From positions 2,232,001 through 2,296,000 of the forward strand of contig NZ_CP046703.1 of NCBI RefSeq assembly GCF_009873495.1: 64,000 bases of DNA, read 5' to 3'. The position numbers and the translations under genes are program-made. Shown here one piece after another: positions 45,048 through 53,732 of the stretch. Numbering within the stretch: the stretch's first letter is position 1; the number at the start of each line of letters is the position of its first letter. This DNA comes from Nostoc sp. ATCC 53789 (GTDB lineage: Bacteria > Cyanobacteriota > Cyanobacteriia > Cyanobacteriales > Nostocaceae). Below the pieces are notes generated by a model. The model saw only the letters and a list, made by a program, of their open reading frames with translations, had not been told where the DNA came from and made no database searches.

Positions 45048-45932
45048 TCAAAATCCCGCTATTGGGTCAGGCTGCGATTGGAGGTATTTAAGGAATCCGT
45101 GTAATTCTTCTTCAGTTAGCAAAGTACGCCCCCGTTTACCGTAGGTTTTAATCAGATGCTCCCGTCCCTGTTCTGGTGTCCAGTTTAAACGCTGAAGTTC
45201 GACATCTGTTTTTGCAATCACATCCGATAAATCCACGGGTTCAGCTTTCTTCTTTCTCTTTCCTGTCACTGACGGGGTAGGGACATCCTCTTGAGGGCTG
45301 TAACTCCGAGGTGTAAATGGTGTGACATTATTAGCAGAAATTGCTGGAAAGGGTTGGTTTTCTGGCTCGTTACTAAACGTTATTTCCAAGTTTTCAACTG
45401 GAGGATCAAATTCTAGCTCCCGGTTGCTAGTCACAGGAAAGTTTTGACTTAAATCTTGGCTATAGTTATCGCTTGGTAAAGGCGCAGCATTACTGTATTC
45501 GTACTGTTCGTTACTGGTTGTTACTACTTCTGGTTTGATGTTGCGGACTTTAGAAGGCGGTATAGATATTTCTTTATCGCTAACCTCTGGCCATTGACTA
45601 CTTACAAAATCCCCAGCTTTCGTAGAAGAATAAGTAGATTCACTCAATCCACCTTTGGTATTAAAGGAGGGATTTAGCTGCGCTGGAGAAATTGAATTTG
45701 AGCTAAATTCCACTGATTGTGGTGGCGCATTTGTAATACCCAAAACTATCAACGCCCTAGTTCTGGCCTGGTCTTCTGCTGCTTCTACTGTTTCTGCTGC
45801 TGCCATACCCGTCGCACGGGTTACGCCTTCAACTTGCACACTTGCCCGGACAATATATTTTCCTTGAAAAATTTGCACTAATTCAGAAATCAGACTGCCC
45901 TTGGGATACAAGCTCTGGAATTGAGCCAACAT
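45048..45932 (-). CDS. Protein with Rad52-like/dsRBD-like N-terminus and the same C-terminal helical module
   Basis: The 294-residue protein has an N-terminal alpha/beta segment (YPKGSLISELVQIFQGKYIV, AAETVEAAEDQARTRALIVL, residues 1-68), a long Ser/Pro/Asn-rich linker (70-225) and a C-terminal module (KRKKKAEPVDLSDVIAKTD, then REHLIKTYGKRGRTLLTEEE). The N-terminal pattern resembles single-strand annealing or double-strand RNA-binding folds, but I cannot assign it. It lies just upstream of its paralogue, with a heptamer-repeat spacer, on the same strand. Confidence 0.65.
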   Translation of the reverse strand: MLAQFQSLYPKGSLISELVQIFQGKYIVRASVQVEGVTRATGMAAAETVEAAEDQARTRALIVLGITNAPPQSVEFSSNSISPAQLNPSFNTKGGLSESTYSSTKAGDFVSSQWPEVSDKEISIPPSKVRNIKPEVVTTSNEQYEYSNAAPLPSDNYSQDLSQNFPVTSNRELEFDPPVENLEITFSNEPENQPFPAISANNVTPFTPRSYSPQEDVPTPSVTGKRKKKAEPVDLSDVIAKTDVELQRLNWTPEQGREHLIKTYGKRGRTLLTEEELHGFLKYLQSQPDPIAGF

Positions 45933-46852
45933 AATACTACTACCAATCTAAATCTTTTGGGGACTTGGGATTGGAGACTGGGATAGGGGAAAGAATTATT
46001 TTAATCCTCATCCCTAATACCCAATCCCCAGTCCCTTTTAATGCTTTGTCTAGTGTCCCAATTGTAGCAGTAGCTGTTTTTTGACGAAATTTTTGGCTAG
46101 TGCTAACTTATCTGGGTAGTCTTGCCTGCAATGCTATACTGATTACCCAACTAGATATCTAGAACTATTTTCTGGAAGTGCGCTCTAAATCTACAATAAT
46201 GGAGATAAGGTTCGCCCTCACTGCTTATTAAGCTGCTCACCTAATTGTTACCGATTCTACATGTGGGAAAATTGGGTTCACCGGCAGTTCCTCCTAGTTA
46301 AAAATCAGATTCTAATGGCGTAAAATTACCTTCACTCTAGACAATCAAACACCTGTAGTTTCCACGCCACTTGCTCCACTTGGGGTTCGGCAGTTCCCCA
46401 GATGCTCGTACCTCGCTAAGGCTGGCTGCGCTAAGACGGGGGCTGCCTCACCGCAGTGGCTCCCCTGCATAGCGCTTTTGAGCAGTATGGATTCTATAAA
46501 CCCAACTTCTCAAAAACCCGTCGCGTAATTCACTAGCGGGGCTAAATTGTAAAATCAGGCGTGCAATCTTAAGTTTGGTTAGGTGAAGTGACTTGAACGC
46601 AGGCGAATTCTGAGAGCATCGTGCAGTGAGAAGTTCGTAGATGCCCAGAGTTGTCCGTGGGTAGGCTTCCTTTGCTCGGAACTGCCGGAGTAGTTTCCCA
46701 CTCTTACTGGGTTGGGTTTCCTTTCCTTAGAACTTAGGAAGCCTTGCCTCTGGGCAATTCGTTTCCAGCTTGTTTCTGTAAGCCGTGAGGGTATACAGGA
46801 ATGAACCAGATTAAACAAAAAATGATGTTTTGACCAAAGGTCGGTTCACTGC
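45933..46852. other. 920-bp gene-free region upstream of the RNB gene, partly GC-rich and structured
   Basis: 45950-46030 holds an inverted repeat of gggattgggat-type units. 46375-46490 and 46590-46790 are GC-rich with many short inverted segments, for example ggcttcctttgctcgg and a later cttaggaagccttgcc. A short minus-strand frame (46579-46818) looks non-coding. The region could be the long structured leader of the RNB gene, an unannotated RNA, or a patchwork of palindromic repeats. No standard RNA (RNase P, tmRNA, SRP) was matched by eye. Confidence 0.45.
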
Positions 46853-49207
46853 ATGGAATTTTCAATCGCTACACTCCTTGCCAATTTCACCGATGATAAA
46901 TTGGTAGCTCGGAAGGTTTTAGAAAAGAAACTTGGCTGTGAAGATGAAAAAAGTTTACAAAAACTTCACATTGCTTTAGATGTTCTTGAAAAAATCGGTA
47001 TTTTGGTCAAAGAACGGGGCAAATACCGTCGTGTTTCAGAAGAAGGAATAATCGAGGCAAAACTCCGTTGTTCTAGTAAGGGCTTTTGCTTTGCTATTCA
47101 AGATGTGGAAGGAGCCGAAGATATTTACATCCGCGAAAGTCATTTGAGTAATGCTTGGAATGGCGATCGCGTTTTGGTTAGAGTTCTCAAAGAAGGCAGC
47201 CGCCGTCGCTCTCCTGAAGGGGAAGTGAAGCTGATTCTAGAACGTTCCAACCACACGTTACTGGCACGAATTAAGCAGGTGGAAACTGGTTTCCGGGCTG
47301 TGCCTTTAGATGATCGATTGCTGTTTGAACTCAAGATCCAACCTAACGAGGTAAAGTTGGAAGAAGCGATCGACCACCTTGTTCATGTGGAAGTTTTGCG
47401 TTACCCGTTGGCACAATATCCTCCCCTTGGTCGAGTGGTGCAAATCCTCGGTAGCGATGCCGAAGCTGCTGCTGATATAGATTTAGTTACGTGCAAACAC
47501 GACCTTTCCCGGACTTTTCCCGATCATGTTCTCGAAGCAGCCGCCAAGTTACCCAAAAAGCTACTCAAAGCAGACCTAAAAAATCGCTTGGATTTGCGTA
47601 ATTTGTTTACTCTCACCATTGAAGGGGTAAACGGTGGCACCAAAGTTATAGAAAACGCTTTTAGTTTAGAAAAAAACTTAGCCGGAAATTGGCTTTTAGG
47701 CGTTCATATTACTGATGTTTCTCACTATGTCCAACCTGATGAAGCCCTAGATAGAGAAGCACTCAAACGGGGTAAATCAGTGTATCTGGGAGAATTAGTA
47801 CTGCCAATTTTGCCCCCGGTTGTGGCAGAACGCTGTTCTTTAATACCTGGGAGCGATCGCTTAACTATCTCTTTTTTAATTACCATTGATCCCCAATCTG
47901 GAGAAGTGTTGGAGTGGGAAATTCAACCCAGTGTAATTAACGTAGAGACTGCACTGACTACAGAACAAGCCCAAGCAATTCTTACAGGTGAATCTCAAGT
48001 TCAATCCCCACAGGTCGTCCAAATACTGCAAGACCTCCAAGCCTTACAAACAGGTGTGAAGCAGGTACGGTTGAATCGTGGTAGCCTCCAGTTGAATCTG
48101 CCGCCCAGCCAAAACGCCTACTATGACGAGGGGATTCTCGGCGCTGTGGTGGTGAATGATTTACCAGTGCGATCGCTACTCACGGAGTTGGTACTGTTAG
48201 TTAATCAACTGTTCGCAACTCACTTAAATGCTCTTGGTGTTCCGGCTATCTGGCGAGTCCAAGGTACTCCTGATGTTGAAGATGTCCAGGAAATGCTGAA
48301 ATTGGCAGTCAATTTAGGCGTTGACCTCACACTAGATCCAGAAGTCGATATCCAACCCTTAGATTACCAACATTTGACTACAGCTTTTGCTGAATCTCCC
48401 TCTGAGCAAGTTCTTACTTACTTGTTACAAGATACACTTAAGCCTTCTGCGTACAGCACCACCAAAGGATCTCACTTTGGTCTGGCACTACCGCAATATG
48501 TCCACTTTAGCGCTCCCTTGCGGCGTTTCCCAGATTTGCTGATGCAAAGAGTGTATTACGCGCTACTTGAAAACGGACGCGATCGCCGCAATACCCGTGT
48601 CAGAGAACGCGTTAACCTGCGCCACTCCTCCAGCCACGAGGAAATTAACTGGAACGTTTTACCCCCAGAATTGCAACAAGAACTCCAAAGCGATTTAACT
48701 AGGGTAATTGTCCAAATCAACGACCGAGAAAAAGAAGTCCAAGAAGCTGAAGCTGATTTAGCCGGACTGCAAAAAGCCCAACTGATGAAGCAACGCATCG
48801 GCCAGGTATTTCAAGGCGTGATTACCGGCGTTCAATCCTACGGTTTCTTTGTGGAAATTGAAGTACCAGCAGCCGAGGTAGAATCCAGCAGTAATCCTGG
48901 TGTGCCTTTGCGGGTAGAGGGATTGGTACACGTCAGTTCTCTCAAAGACGATTGGTATGAATATCGCGCTAGACAACAGGCACTGTTTGGTCGCAAAAAT
49001 CGCGCTTCTTATCGATTAGGCGATCGCGTCGCCGTCCAAGTTAAGAGTGTCGATTACTACCGTCAACAAATTGATTTAGTAACTGTTGGCAGCGATGGCC
49101 TAGCTAAAGGGCTAACTGGTAATGGTTCCAATGAGGAGCTTTCTGACCTGTATTTACCAAATGATATAGAGCCTGATGACCTAGATCCTTACTCTGAAGA
49201 CGAGTAA
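46853..49207 (+). CDS. RNase II/R-family protein with altered catalytic site (Zam/VacB-like)
   Basis: The 784-residue protein has an N-terminal winged helix and cold-shock domains (GIIEAKLRCSSKGFCFAI), an RNB domain (about 245-600) and a C-terminal S1 domain (GQVFQGVITGVQSYGFFVEI). RNB features are present: GVHITDVSHYVQPDEALDRE, ERCSLIPGSDRLTISFLI, VHFSAPLRRFPDLLMQRVYY. However, the catalytic segment that normally reads TIDGXDAXDFDDA is TIEGVNGGTKVIENA here (Glu257, Glu267, Asn268), so most metal-binding Asp are gone. It resembles the cyanobacterial Zam protein, remembered as conferring acetazolamide resistance. It is 17 bp before ubiX. Confidence 0.85.
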   Translation: MEFSIATLLANFTDDKLVARKVLEKKLGCEDEKSLQKLHIALDVLEKIGILVKERGKYRRVSEEGIIEAKLRCSSKGFCFAIQDVEGAEDIYIRESHLSNAWNGDRVLVRVLKEGSRRRSPEGEVKLILERSNHTLLARIKQVETGFRAVPLDDRLLFELKIQPNEVKLEEAIDHLVHVEVLRYPLAQYPPLGRVVQILGSDAEAAADIDLVTCKHDLSRTFPDHVLEAAAKLPKKLLKADLKNRLDLRNLFTLTIEGVNGGTKVIENAFSLEKNLAGNWLLGVHITDVSHYVQPDEALDREALKRGKSVYLGELVLPILPPVVAERCSLIPGSDRLTISFLITIDPQSGEVLEWEIQPSVINVETALTTEQAQAILTGESQVQSPQVVQILQDLQALQTGVKQVRLNRGSLQLNLPPSQNAYYDEGILGAVVVNDLPVRSLLTELVLLVNQLFATHLNALGVPAIWRVQGTPDVEDVQEMLKLAVNLGVDLTLDPEVDIQPLDYQHLTTAFAESPSEQVLTYLLQDTLKPSAYSTTKGSHFGLALPQYVHFSAPLRRFPDLLMQRVYYALLENGRDRRNTRVRERVNLRHSSSHEEINWNVLPPELQQELQSDLTRVIVQINDREKEVQEAEADLAGLQKAQLMKQRIGQVFQGVITGVQSYGFFVEIEVPAAEVESSSNPGVPLRVEGLVHVSSLKDDWYEYRARQQALFGRKNRASYRLGDRVAVQVKSVDYYRQQIDLVTVGSDGLAKGLTGNGSNEELSDLYLPNDIEPDDLDPYSEDE

Positions 49208-49224
49208 AATCCACCAAACTTCAC

Positions 49225-49845
49225 GTGTCAAATAACACCAAACCTATCATTTTAGGCGTATCGGGCGCATCTGGTCTGATTTACGCTGTTCGCGCGATCA
49301 AATTTTTGCTAGAAGCGGATTATAGTATTGAATTGGTTGCCTCTAAATCTACTTACATGGTTTGGCAGTCAGAACAGGAAATTCGGATGCCACCAGAACC
49401 AATTCAACAAGAACAATTTTGGCGAGAGCAAGCTGGAGTTGCCCTTTCGGGTAAACTCCGTTGCCATCCTTGGGGTGATGTTGGAGCCGGGATTGCCAGT
49501 GGTTCCTTTGCCACTTTGGGGATGATAATTATTCCATGCAGCATGAGTACAGTAGCAAAGCTAGCGGTTGGCTTGAGTTCTGATTTACTAGAACGGGCAG
49601 CAGATGTCCAACTCAAAGAAGGACGAAAACTGGTCATTGTCCCTCGTGAAACGCCTTTTAGCCTCATTCACCTGCGTAACTTAACCTCTTTAGCTGAAGT
49701 TGGAGTTAGAATTGTCCCCGCTATTCCGGCCTGGTACCATAATCCCCAAACCATCGAGGATTTAGTTGATTTTGTAGTTGCCCGTGCTTTAGATCAACTA
49801 GATATTGACTGCATCCCAATTCAAAGGTGGGAAGGTCGTCGCTAA
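49225..49845 (+). CDS. ubiX: UbiX-type flavin prenyltransferase
   Basis: The 206-residue protein starts at GTG 49225 and has the flavoprotein fold: IILGVSGASGLIYAVRAIKF, VASKSTYMVWQSE, ASGSFATLGMIIIPCSMSTV, LVIVPRETPFSLIHLRNLTS and the C-terminal AWYHNPQTIEDLVDFVVAR. It makes prenylated FMN for UbiD-type decarboxylases, used in plastoquinone and related synthesis in cyanobacteria. It begins 17 bases after the RNB gene, suggesting one transcript. Confidence 0.93.
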   Translation: MSNNTKPIILGVSGASGLIYAVRAIKFLLEADYSIELVASKSTYMVWQSEQEIRMPPEPIQQEQFWREQAGVALSGKLRCHPWGDVGAGIASGSFATLGMIIIPCSMSTVAKLAVGLSSDLLERAADVQLKEGRKLVIVPRETPFSLIHLRNLTSLAEVGVRIVPAIPAWYHNPQTIEDLVDFVVARALDQLDIDCIPIQRWEGRR

Positions 49846-49914
49846 CGCCCCTAGTGGACTCATCGGAAATTTCACAATAGTCCTAAAAGGGTAATGATAG
49901 AGATGGCTGATAGT

Positions 49915-50018
49915 GTCAGTAGTCAGTGAACAGTAATTAGTGAAGAGTAATCAGACTGATAACTGACCACTGACCACTGACAACTAACCACTGACAATTG
50001 ACAATTGACAAAATTGCT
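49915..50018. repeat. Heptamer repeats running up to the LapA-domain gene start
   Basis: Units such as actgacc, cactgac and caattga repeat with slight variation from about 49920 to the ATG at 50019. The immediate upstream sequence of that gene is therefore made of repeat and holds no recognisable SD. Confidence 0.75.
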
Positions 50019-50714
50019 ATGGCTGTAATTCGCTTAATTCTATTGGTGGCGGTACTGGGAGGACTAACGCTGTTGTTAGTTCAAAATTGGTCGCCTGTCC
50101 TATCGCTAGTATTTTTGGGCGTGCGAACTCAACCATTACCACTAGCGATATGGATTTTGTTCAGTACTACCACAGGTGCTTTCACATCTTTATTGATTGC
50201 TACCTTGTTTAACTTATCCAATTATTTTGGGGCAGGACAACGCCAAACTCCTGACCGCCGAAGCACAACTTCGCCTCGTGCAAAGGCAACCCCAAGAGAA
50301 GAATCTACATCTCGTGCCACTCCACCACCAGCTAGTAAAAAAGAAGAGCCTACTAGTGATGAATTTGATGATTGGGAGACAAATGGCAGTAGAGATGATG
50401 ATTGGAACTTTGATGAAAAGTCCGAGGAAGCGCCTACACCTAATCCTCAAGCTCAACCTGCTAGAGACTCGAAAATCTACGAACGTCAATCAGAAGCCAA
50501 AAGCAGTTCTCAGTCTGGTTCAGTTTACTCCTACAGCTACCGTGAGCCTAAAAATACGGCTGTGGGAAAAACTGAATCCGTTTATGATGCCGATTACCGA
50601 GTAATCATCCCTCCTTATCAGCCACCCACAACTAATCAAGCGGATGACGATGATTGGGAATTTTTTGATGATGATGAGGATTTTGAGGATGATGATAAAC
50701 GCCCCCGTCGGTAA
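50019..50714 (+). CDS. LapA (DUF1049)-domain membrane protein with acidic C-terminus
   Basis: The 231-residue protein has two membrane helices in the first 65 residues (RLILLVAVLGGLTLLLVQNW, then FSTTTGAFTSLLIATLF), matching the DUF1049/LapA hairpin. The rest is a cytosolic, low-complexity tail that ends DDDDWEFFDDDEDFEDDD and then basic KRPRR. I chose ATG 50019; a TTG at 49998 lies in repeat. The role of cyanobacterial DUF1049 proteins is not known. It follows ubiX. Confidence 0.75.
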   Translation: MAVIRLILLVAVLGGLTLLLVQNWSPVLSLVFLGVRTQPLPLAIWILFSTTTGAFTSLLIATLFNLSNYFGAGQRQTPDRRSTTSPRAKATPREESTSRATPPPASKKEEPTSDEFDDWETNGSRDDDWNFDEKSEEAPTPNPQAQPARDSKIYERQSEAKSSSQSGSVYSYSYREPKNTAVGKTESVYDADYRVIIPPYQPPTTNQADDDDWEFFDDDEDFEDDDKRPRR

Positions 50715-50733
50715 GACATAGTAGGTTAAGTCT

Positions 50734-50928
50734 CTACTTGATGCCACACCTCTCTCTAGACTCCTGCTTGACCTTACCAGTCATGGCAGCTTCCTGCAAA
50801 GCCATGAAAGCATTTAAATCTTCCAAGTCATACGGAGTAGTCAACAGTTGTCGTAGTTGATTTTCAGCTTCCACTGTCAAATAGCCAGTTGCTAAAGCTT
50901 TTTGTACAACGTCACGAATTCGATTCAT
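50734..50928 (-). CDS. Small conserved cyanobacterial protein of unknown function
   Basis: The 64-residue protein starts MNRIRDVVQKALATGYLTVE, followed by NQLRQLLTTPYDLEDLNAFM and MALQEAAMTGKVKQES. I chose ATG 50928, preceded by an SD-like gaggcg; an upstream in-frame ATG at 50961 adds 11 residues. All-helical prediction is likely. Similar short proteins occur widely in cyanobacteria. It converges with the LapA-domain gene. Confidence 0.7.
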   Translation of the reverse strand: MNRIRDVVQKALATGYLTVEAENQLRQLLTTPYDLEDLNAFMALQEAAMTGKVKQESRERCGIK

Positions 50929-51451
50929 AGTTGACGCCTCATTCATCCTATATTTATTCATTCAGGCTTATTGGGGTGAAATATGCAGTAGTTTTTGTGT
51001 CGAAACTTCTTTCTTTACAAAGCTTTTTTGGGCGATCGCAGAATACTAGTCATTATTTACACCTTTTTCAGAAACATTTAATTGGGCAGGACTTGTTATA
51101 ACTAGATTTTTAGACTAACCATACCGTGCTATTAGAAACACAGTATTCTGTATACTTAAAATTATGCACCAGAGTGAAAATTCGGATTATTTAGATAGAC
51201 AGAAATTGTTTGGATAAAGTTTCAAACAAGCTATGTTAATTTTTTCATTAAGGAAAGCGATCTATATACGGCAATTACCAGGTTACATCAGGAAAATTAC
51301 TACATTTTTGAGAGATTTATCGTTGATTCTTGATGGTAAATTCACTGAAAAATTGTTAATCTATTGCGAAGTTACTTTCAATACATTAATTAAGTAGACT
51401 TTAGAGTAAAGAGAAGTGGTTATAAAAGAACATTTAAAGAATTAAGGATTA
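50929..51451. other. AT-rich gene-free region
   Basis: Beginning of a 1.1-kb stretch without an intact gene. It is AT-rich and contains no frame of note. No repeat is recognised before the CRISPR-like block. Confidence 0.4.
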
Positions 51452-51639
51452 AAAACTAACATAGTAGAATCCCTTTAGGGATTAAAACGGGTTTTCAAAT
51501 CATTAAAGTTAAAGTAAAAAGTGTTACTAATTGCAAGTGATCAAAATATCTATTAGGGATTAAAGCAAAACCCTACTGCTTTCAGGAAGCGGTATAGAAA
51601 GGATTGCAATTGATTAGAATCCCTACCTCTCTTTCCTAT
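51452..51639. CRISPR. Degenerate CRISPR remnant, about three repeats
   Basis: Candidate repeats of about 37 nt at 51452-51488, 51530-51566 and 51603-51639. The first holds the dyad aatccctttagggatt followed by aaaac. The second begins attgcaa and ends tattagggattaaagc. The third begins attgcaattgattagaatcc and loses its 3' half, as final repeats often do. Spacers would be 41 and 36 nt. This matches the Nostoc repeat style GTTGCAA...TTAGGGATTGAAAC as I remember it. No cas gene is in the window. Confidence 0.45.
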
Positions 51640-52026
51640 ACTCTGCTAATGAATGGCTGATTAGGGTCTGCTCCAGTCGGGTATTGATACTATTTCTTTG
51701 TGAGACTGCGCCAAAATTTCTTTATTTGTGTCCTTTGGTAATTGCTCATCGGAAAGATACTCCGCGTTGGCAAAGCCTCTCTCTTTGGGAGAAGACCGCG
51801 CAGGATTTTATAGATGGGGTAAAAAGTGAGGATCTATGATTCAAGAGCAATGGACTATAGTTAATTTGGGTTACAAGCCCCCACTGATAGCGCCGGCGGC
51901 AAGCGAGTCCACGATAGCGAAGCGTTAGCGACGCAGGAGCGTCGCGTCTTGCAATTTTTAATTAATAATTTTTAATTTTTAATTGGAGCGTTCGCGCAGC
52001 GTCTCGTAGAGAAGCGACTTGGGCAA
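51640..52026. repeat. Palindrome-rich patch (phrases tagcgccggcggcaagcg, gcgtctcgtagagaagcg)
   Basis: 51886-51906 matches the block at 43529-43549. 51907-51950 holds further short inverted segments (cgatagcgaagcgttagcgac). 51948-51984 is a run of aatttttaatt units. 51986-52020 holds agcgttcgcgcagcgtctcg followed by tagagaagcga. These are interspersed Nostoc-type elements that abut the O-methyltransferase remnant. Confidence 0.65.
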
Positions 52027-52338
52027 GCACTCTCTACGCTCCCCCAGATTGCTGCCGAGAACAGTCCATTTGACCTGATCTTCATTGATGCCGACAAGCC
52101 AAACAATCCCGATTACTTCAAATGGGCACTCAAGCTTTCCCGTCCCGGTAGCCTGATTGTTGCCGATAATGTCGTGCGTAACGGAGCAGTAATTGATGCC
52201 ACCAGCAGCGATCCTAGCGTTCAGGGTGTGCGTCGCTTCAATGAATTGCTTGCCTCTGAGCCACGCGTCAACGCTACGGCAATCCAGACCGTGGGCAGCA
52301 AAGGATACGACGGCTTTGCGATCGCAATAGTAAACTAG
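52027..52338 (+). pseudogene. 3' remnant of a class I SAM-dependent O-methyltransferase
   Basis: The frame reads ALSTLPQIAAENSPFDLIFI, then DADKPNNPDYFKWALKLSRP, GSLIVADNVVRNGAVIDATS and VGSKGYDGFAIAIVN before a TAG at 52336-52338. These are the last 100 residues of a CCoA-O-methyltransferase-like (Methyltransf_3) enzyme, including the IDADKPN and ADNV motifs. No start exists: upstream the frame enters a palindromic repeat and then a stop. The SAM-binding GXGXG half is gone. Confidence 0.8.
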
Positions 52339-52364
52339 ATAAATAGCCAGAAATCGTTATTTGC

Positions 52365-52466
52365 TCAGTCTTGGGAACGATTTTGAGGGAACAGGTAGGC
52401 GATCGCAGCGTAACCCGAAACACTTAGTAAACTAACCAAAAAAGCAGCCAAAAAAAAAGTAGACAT
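52365..52466 (-). CDS. Candidate 33-residue single-helix membrane protein
   Basis: The frame starts ATG at 52466 and encodes MSTFFLAAFLVSLLSVSGYA, then AIAYLFPQNRSQD and a TGA. It is one hydrophobic helix with a short polar tail, the style of small subunits of cyanobacterial photosynthetic complexes. No known subunit (PetL, PetM, PetN, PsbX, PsaX) matches by eye. The SD is weak. It lies downstream of the methyltransferase remnant in opposite orientation. Confidence 0.4.
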   Translation of the reverse strand: MSTFFLAAFLVSLLSVSGYAAIAYLFPQNRSQD

Positions 52467-52638
52467 ATAGAATTCTACCCAAATGCCAAATTAACGTTAT
52501 ATTCCACCCAATTCCAAAATCTCGACACCCATCAAAAAAACAAGATTTTGGTTAGATTCTTTCAAATTAGCAATTGGGTATGACACAGCCGTGACTACCT
52601 TGTGTCAATGCCTTGTATGTCAAGGGTTTTGGCTCAAC

Positions 52639-53727
52639 TTAAGCCAAAGGCAGAAAAAACCGAAACGTACTGCCAACTCCCAACTCGCTTTCTACCTGAA
52701 TCTGACCGCCTTGTAATTCAATCAAACGATGGGAAATAGTTAAACCAATACCAGTACCTCCCGAATGGCGATCGCGCGATTGGTCGGCTCGCCAGAAACG
52801 CTCAAACACATGAGGCAAATTTTCTGGAGCTATACCAATACCTGTATCTATAACCGCAATCCACAGAAGAGAAGCTTCAGTCCCAACACGAATGATAATT
52901 GAACCTTCGTTAGTGTAACGCACCGCATTACCAAGTAAATTAACCAACACCTGTTCTGTGCGGTCAATATCCGCCAATACAAGAGGTAGCACAGATGGAC
53001 ATTGTAAGAGCAGAACTGGCCCATCTTCCAACAATTGATCGGTGAATTTCTCCACTAACGACTCTAATAACGGACGCAGATTTACCCGTTGTATATTAAT
53101 TGGCAAATAACCAGCTTCTGCCTTAGACAGTTCTTGCAAATCGTTCACCAGCCGCTCTAAGCGCCTAGTTTCTTTAGCTAAACGCCGATAAATTTCAGGA
53201 GACGCTTCAATTTCGCCATCAGCCAGTTCTTCCAAGTAACCACGCACAACCGTTAACGGTGTCCTTAGTTCATGGGTCATGTCTCCAATCACCTCTCGCC
53301 GCCGCGCTTCCACCCCTTCTAAACTGGCTGCCATTCGGTTGAAACTAGCACCCAGTCCATTCAGTTCTGGAATATCAGACATAGGTAGTCTTGCATCCAT
53401 CTGACCAGCAGCAAATTTTTGGGTGATTTGTTCCATCTCCGTCAAGCGCTGCATAATTCGTCTGGACACCCAGTAACTCAATCCTCCGGCTGCCGTAGTA
53501 CCGACTAAAACTGACCAAATAGTGCTGCGCCGCCAAGCAAGTTCAAATCCTGTAACCAATTCAGTCCGAACATCAATTAAGTCAAACCCCTGATTTTCTA
53601 ATCGTTCCAAATGCAGCACAAATAAGCGGGGGGAAGAGATTTTGCTAATGCTCACCAGACTAGCTACCCCCACGATCATTACTACTAAGTGGGAGAAAAA
53701 TAGGCGCGTTCTCAGCCCCATCTTCAT
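52639..53727 (-). CDS. Sensor histidine kinase (HAMP-HisKA-HATPase)
   Basis: The 362-residue kinase has a membrane helix (about 10-30), a short extracytoplasmic stretch, a second helix (about 68-87), HAMP (90-140), HisKA with GDMTHELRTPLTVVR (His152) and HATPase_c with LLGNAVRYTNEGS, VIDTGIGIAPENLPHVFERF and GGTGIGLTISHRL. The N-terminal sensor region is only about 40 residues. It starts five bases after the stop of the response-regulator gene, so the two form an operon and a cognate pair. The signal is unknown. Confidence 0.93.
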   Translation of the reverse strand: MKMGLRTRLFFSHLVVMIVGVASLVSISKISSPRLFVLHLERLENQGFDLIDVRTELVTGFELAWRRSTIWSVLVGTTAAGGLSYWVSRRIMQRLTEMEQITQKFAAGQMDARLPMSDIPELNGLGASFNRMAASLEGVEARRREVIGDMTHELRTPLTVVRGYLEELADGEIEASPEIYRRLAKETRRLERLVNDLQELSKAEAGYLPINIQRVNLRPLLESLVEKFTDQLLEDGPVLLLQCPSVLPLVLADIDRTEQVLVNLLGNAVRYTNEGSIIIRVGTEASLLWIAVIDTGIGIAPENLPHVFERFWRADQSRDRHSGGTGIGLTISHRLIELQGGQIQVESELGVGSTFRFFLPLA

Positions 53728-53732
53728 AACAT

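Noticed and set aside
46579..46818. 79-residue minus-strand frame
   Set aside because: Lies within the GC-rich structured region; no start signal or family.
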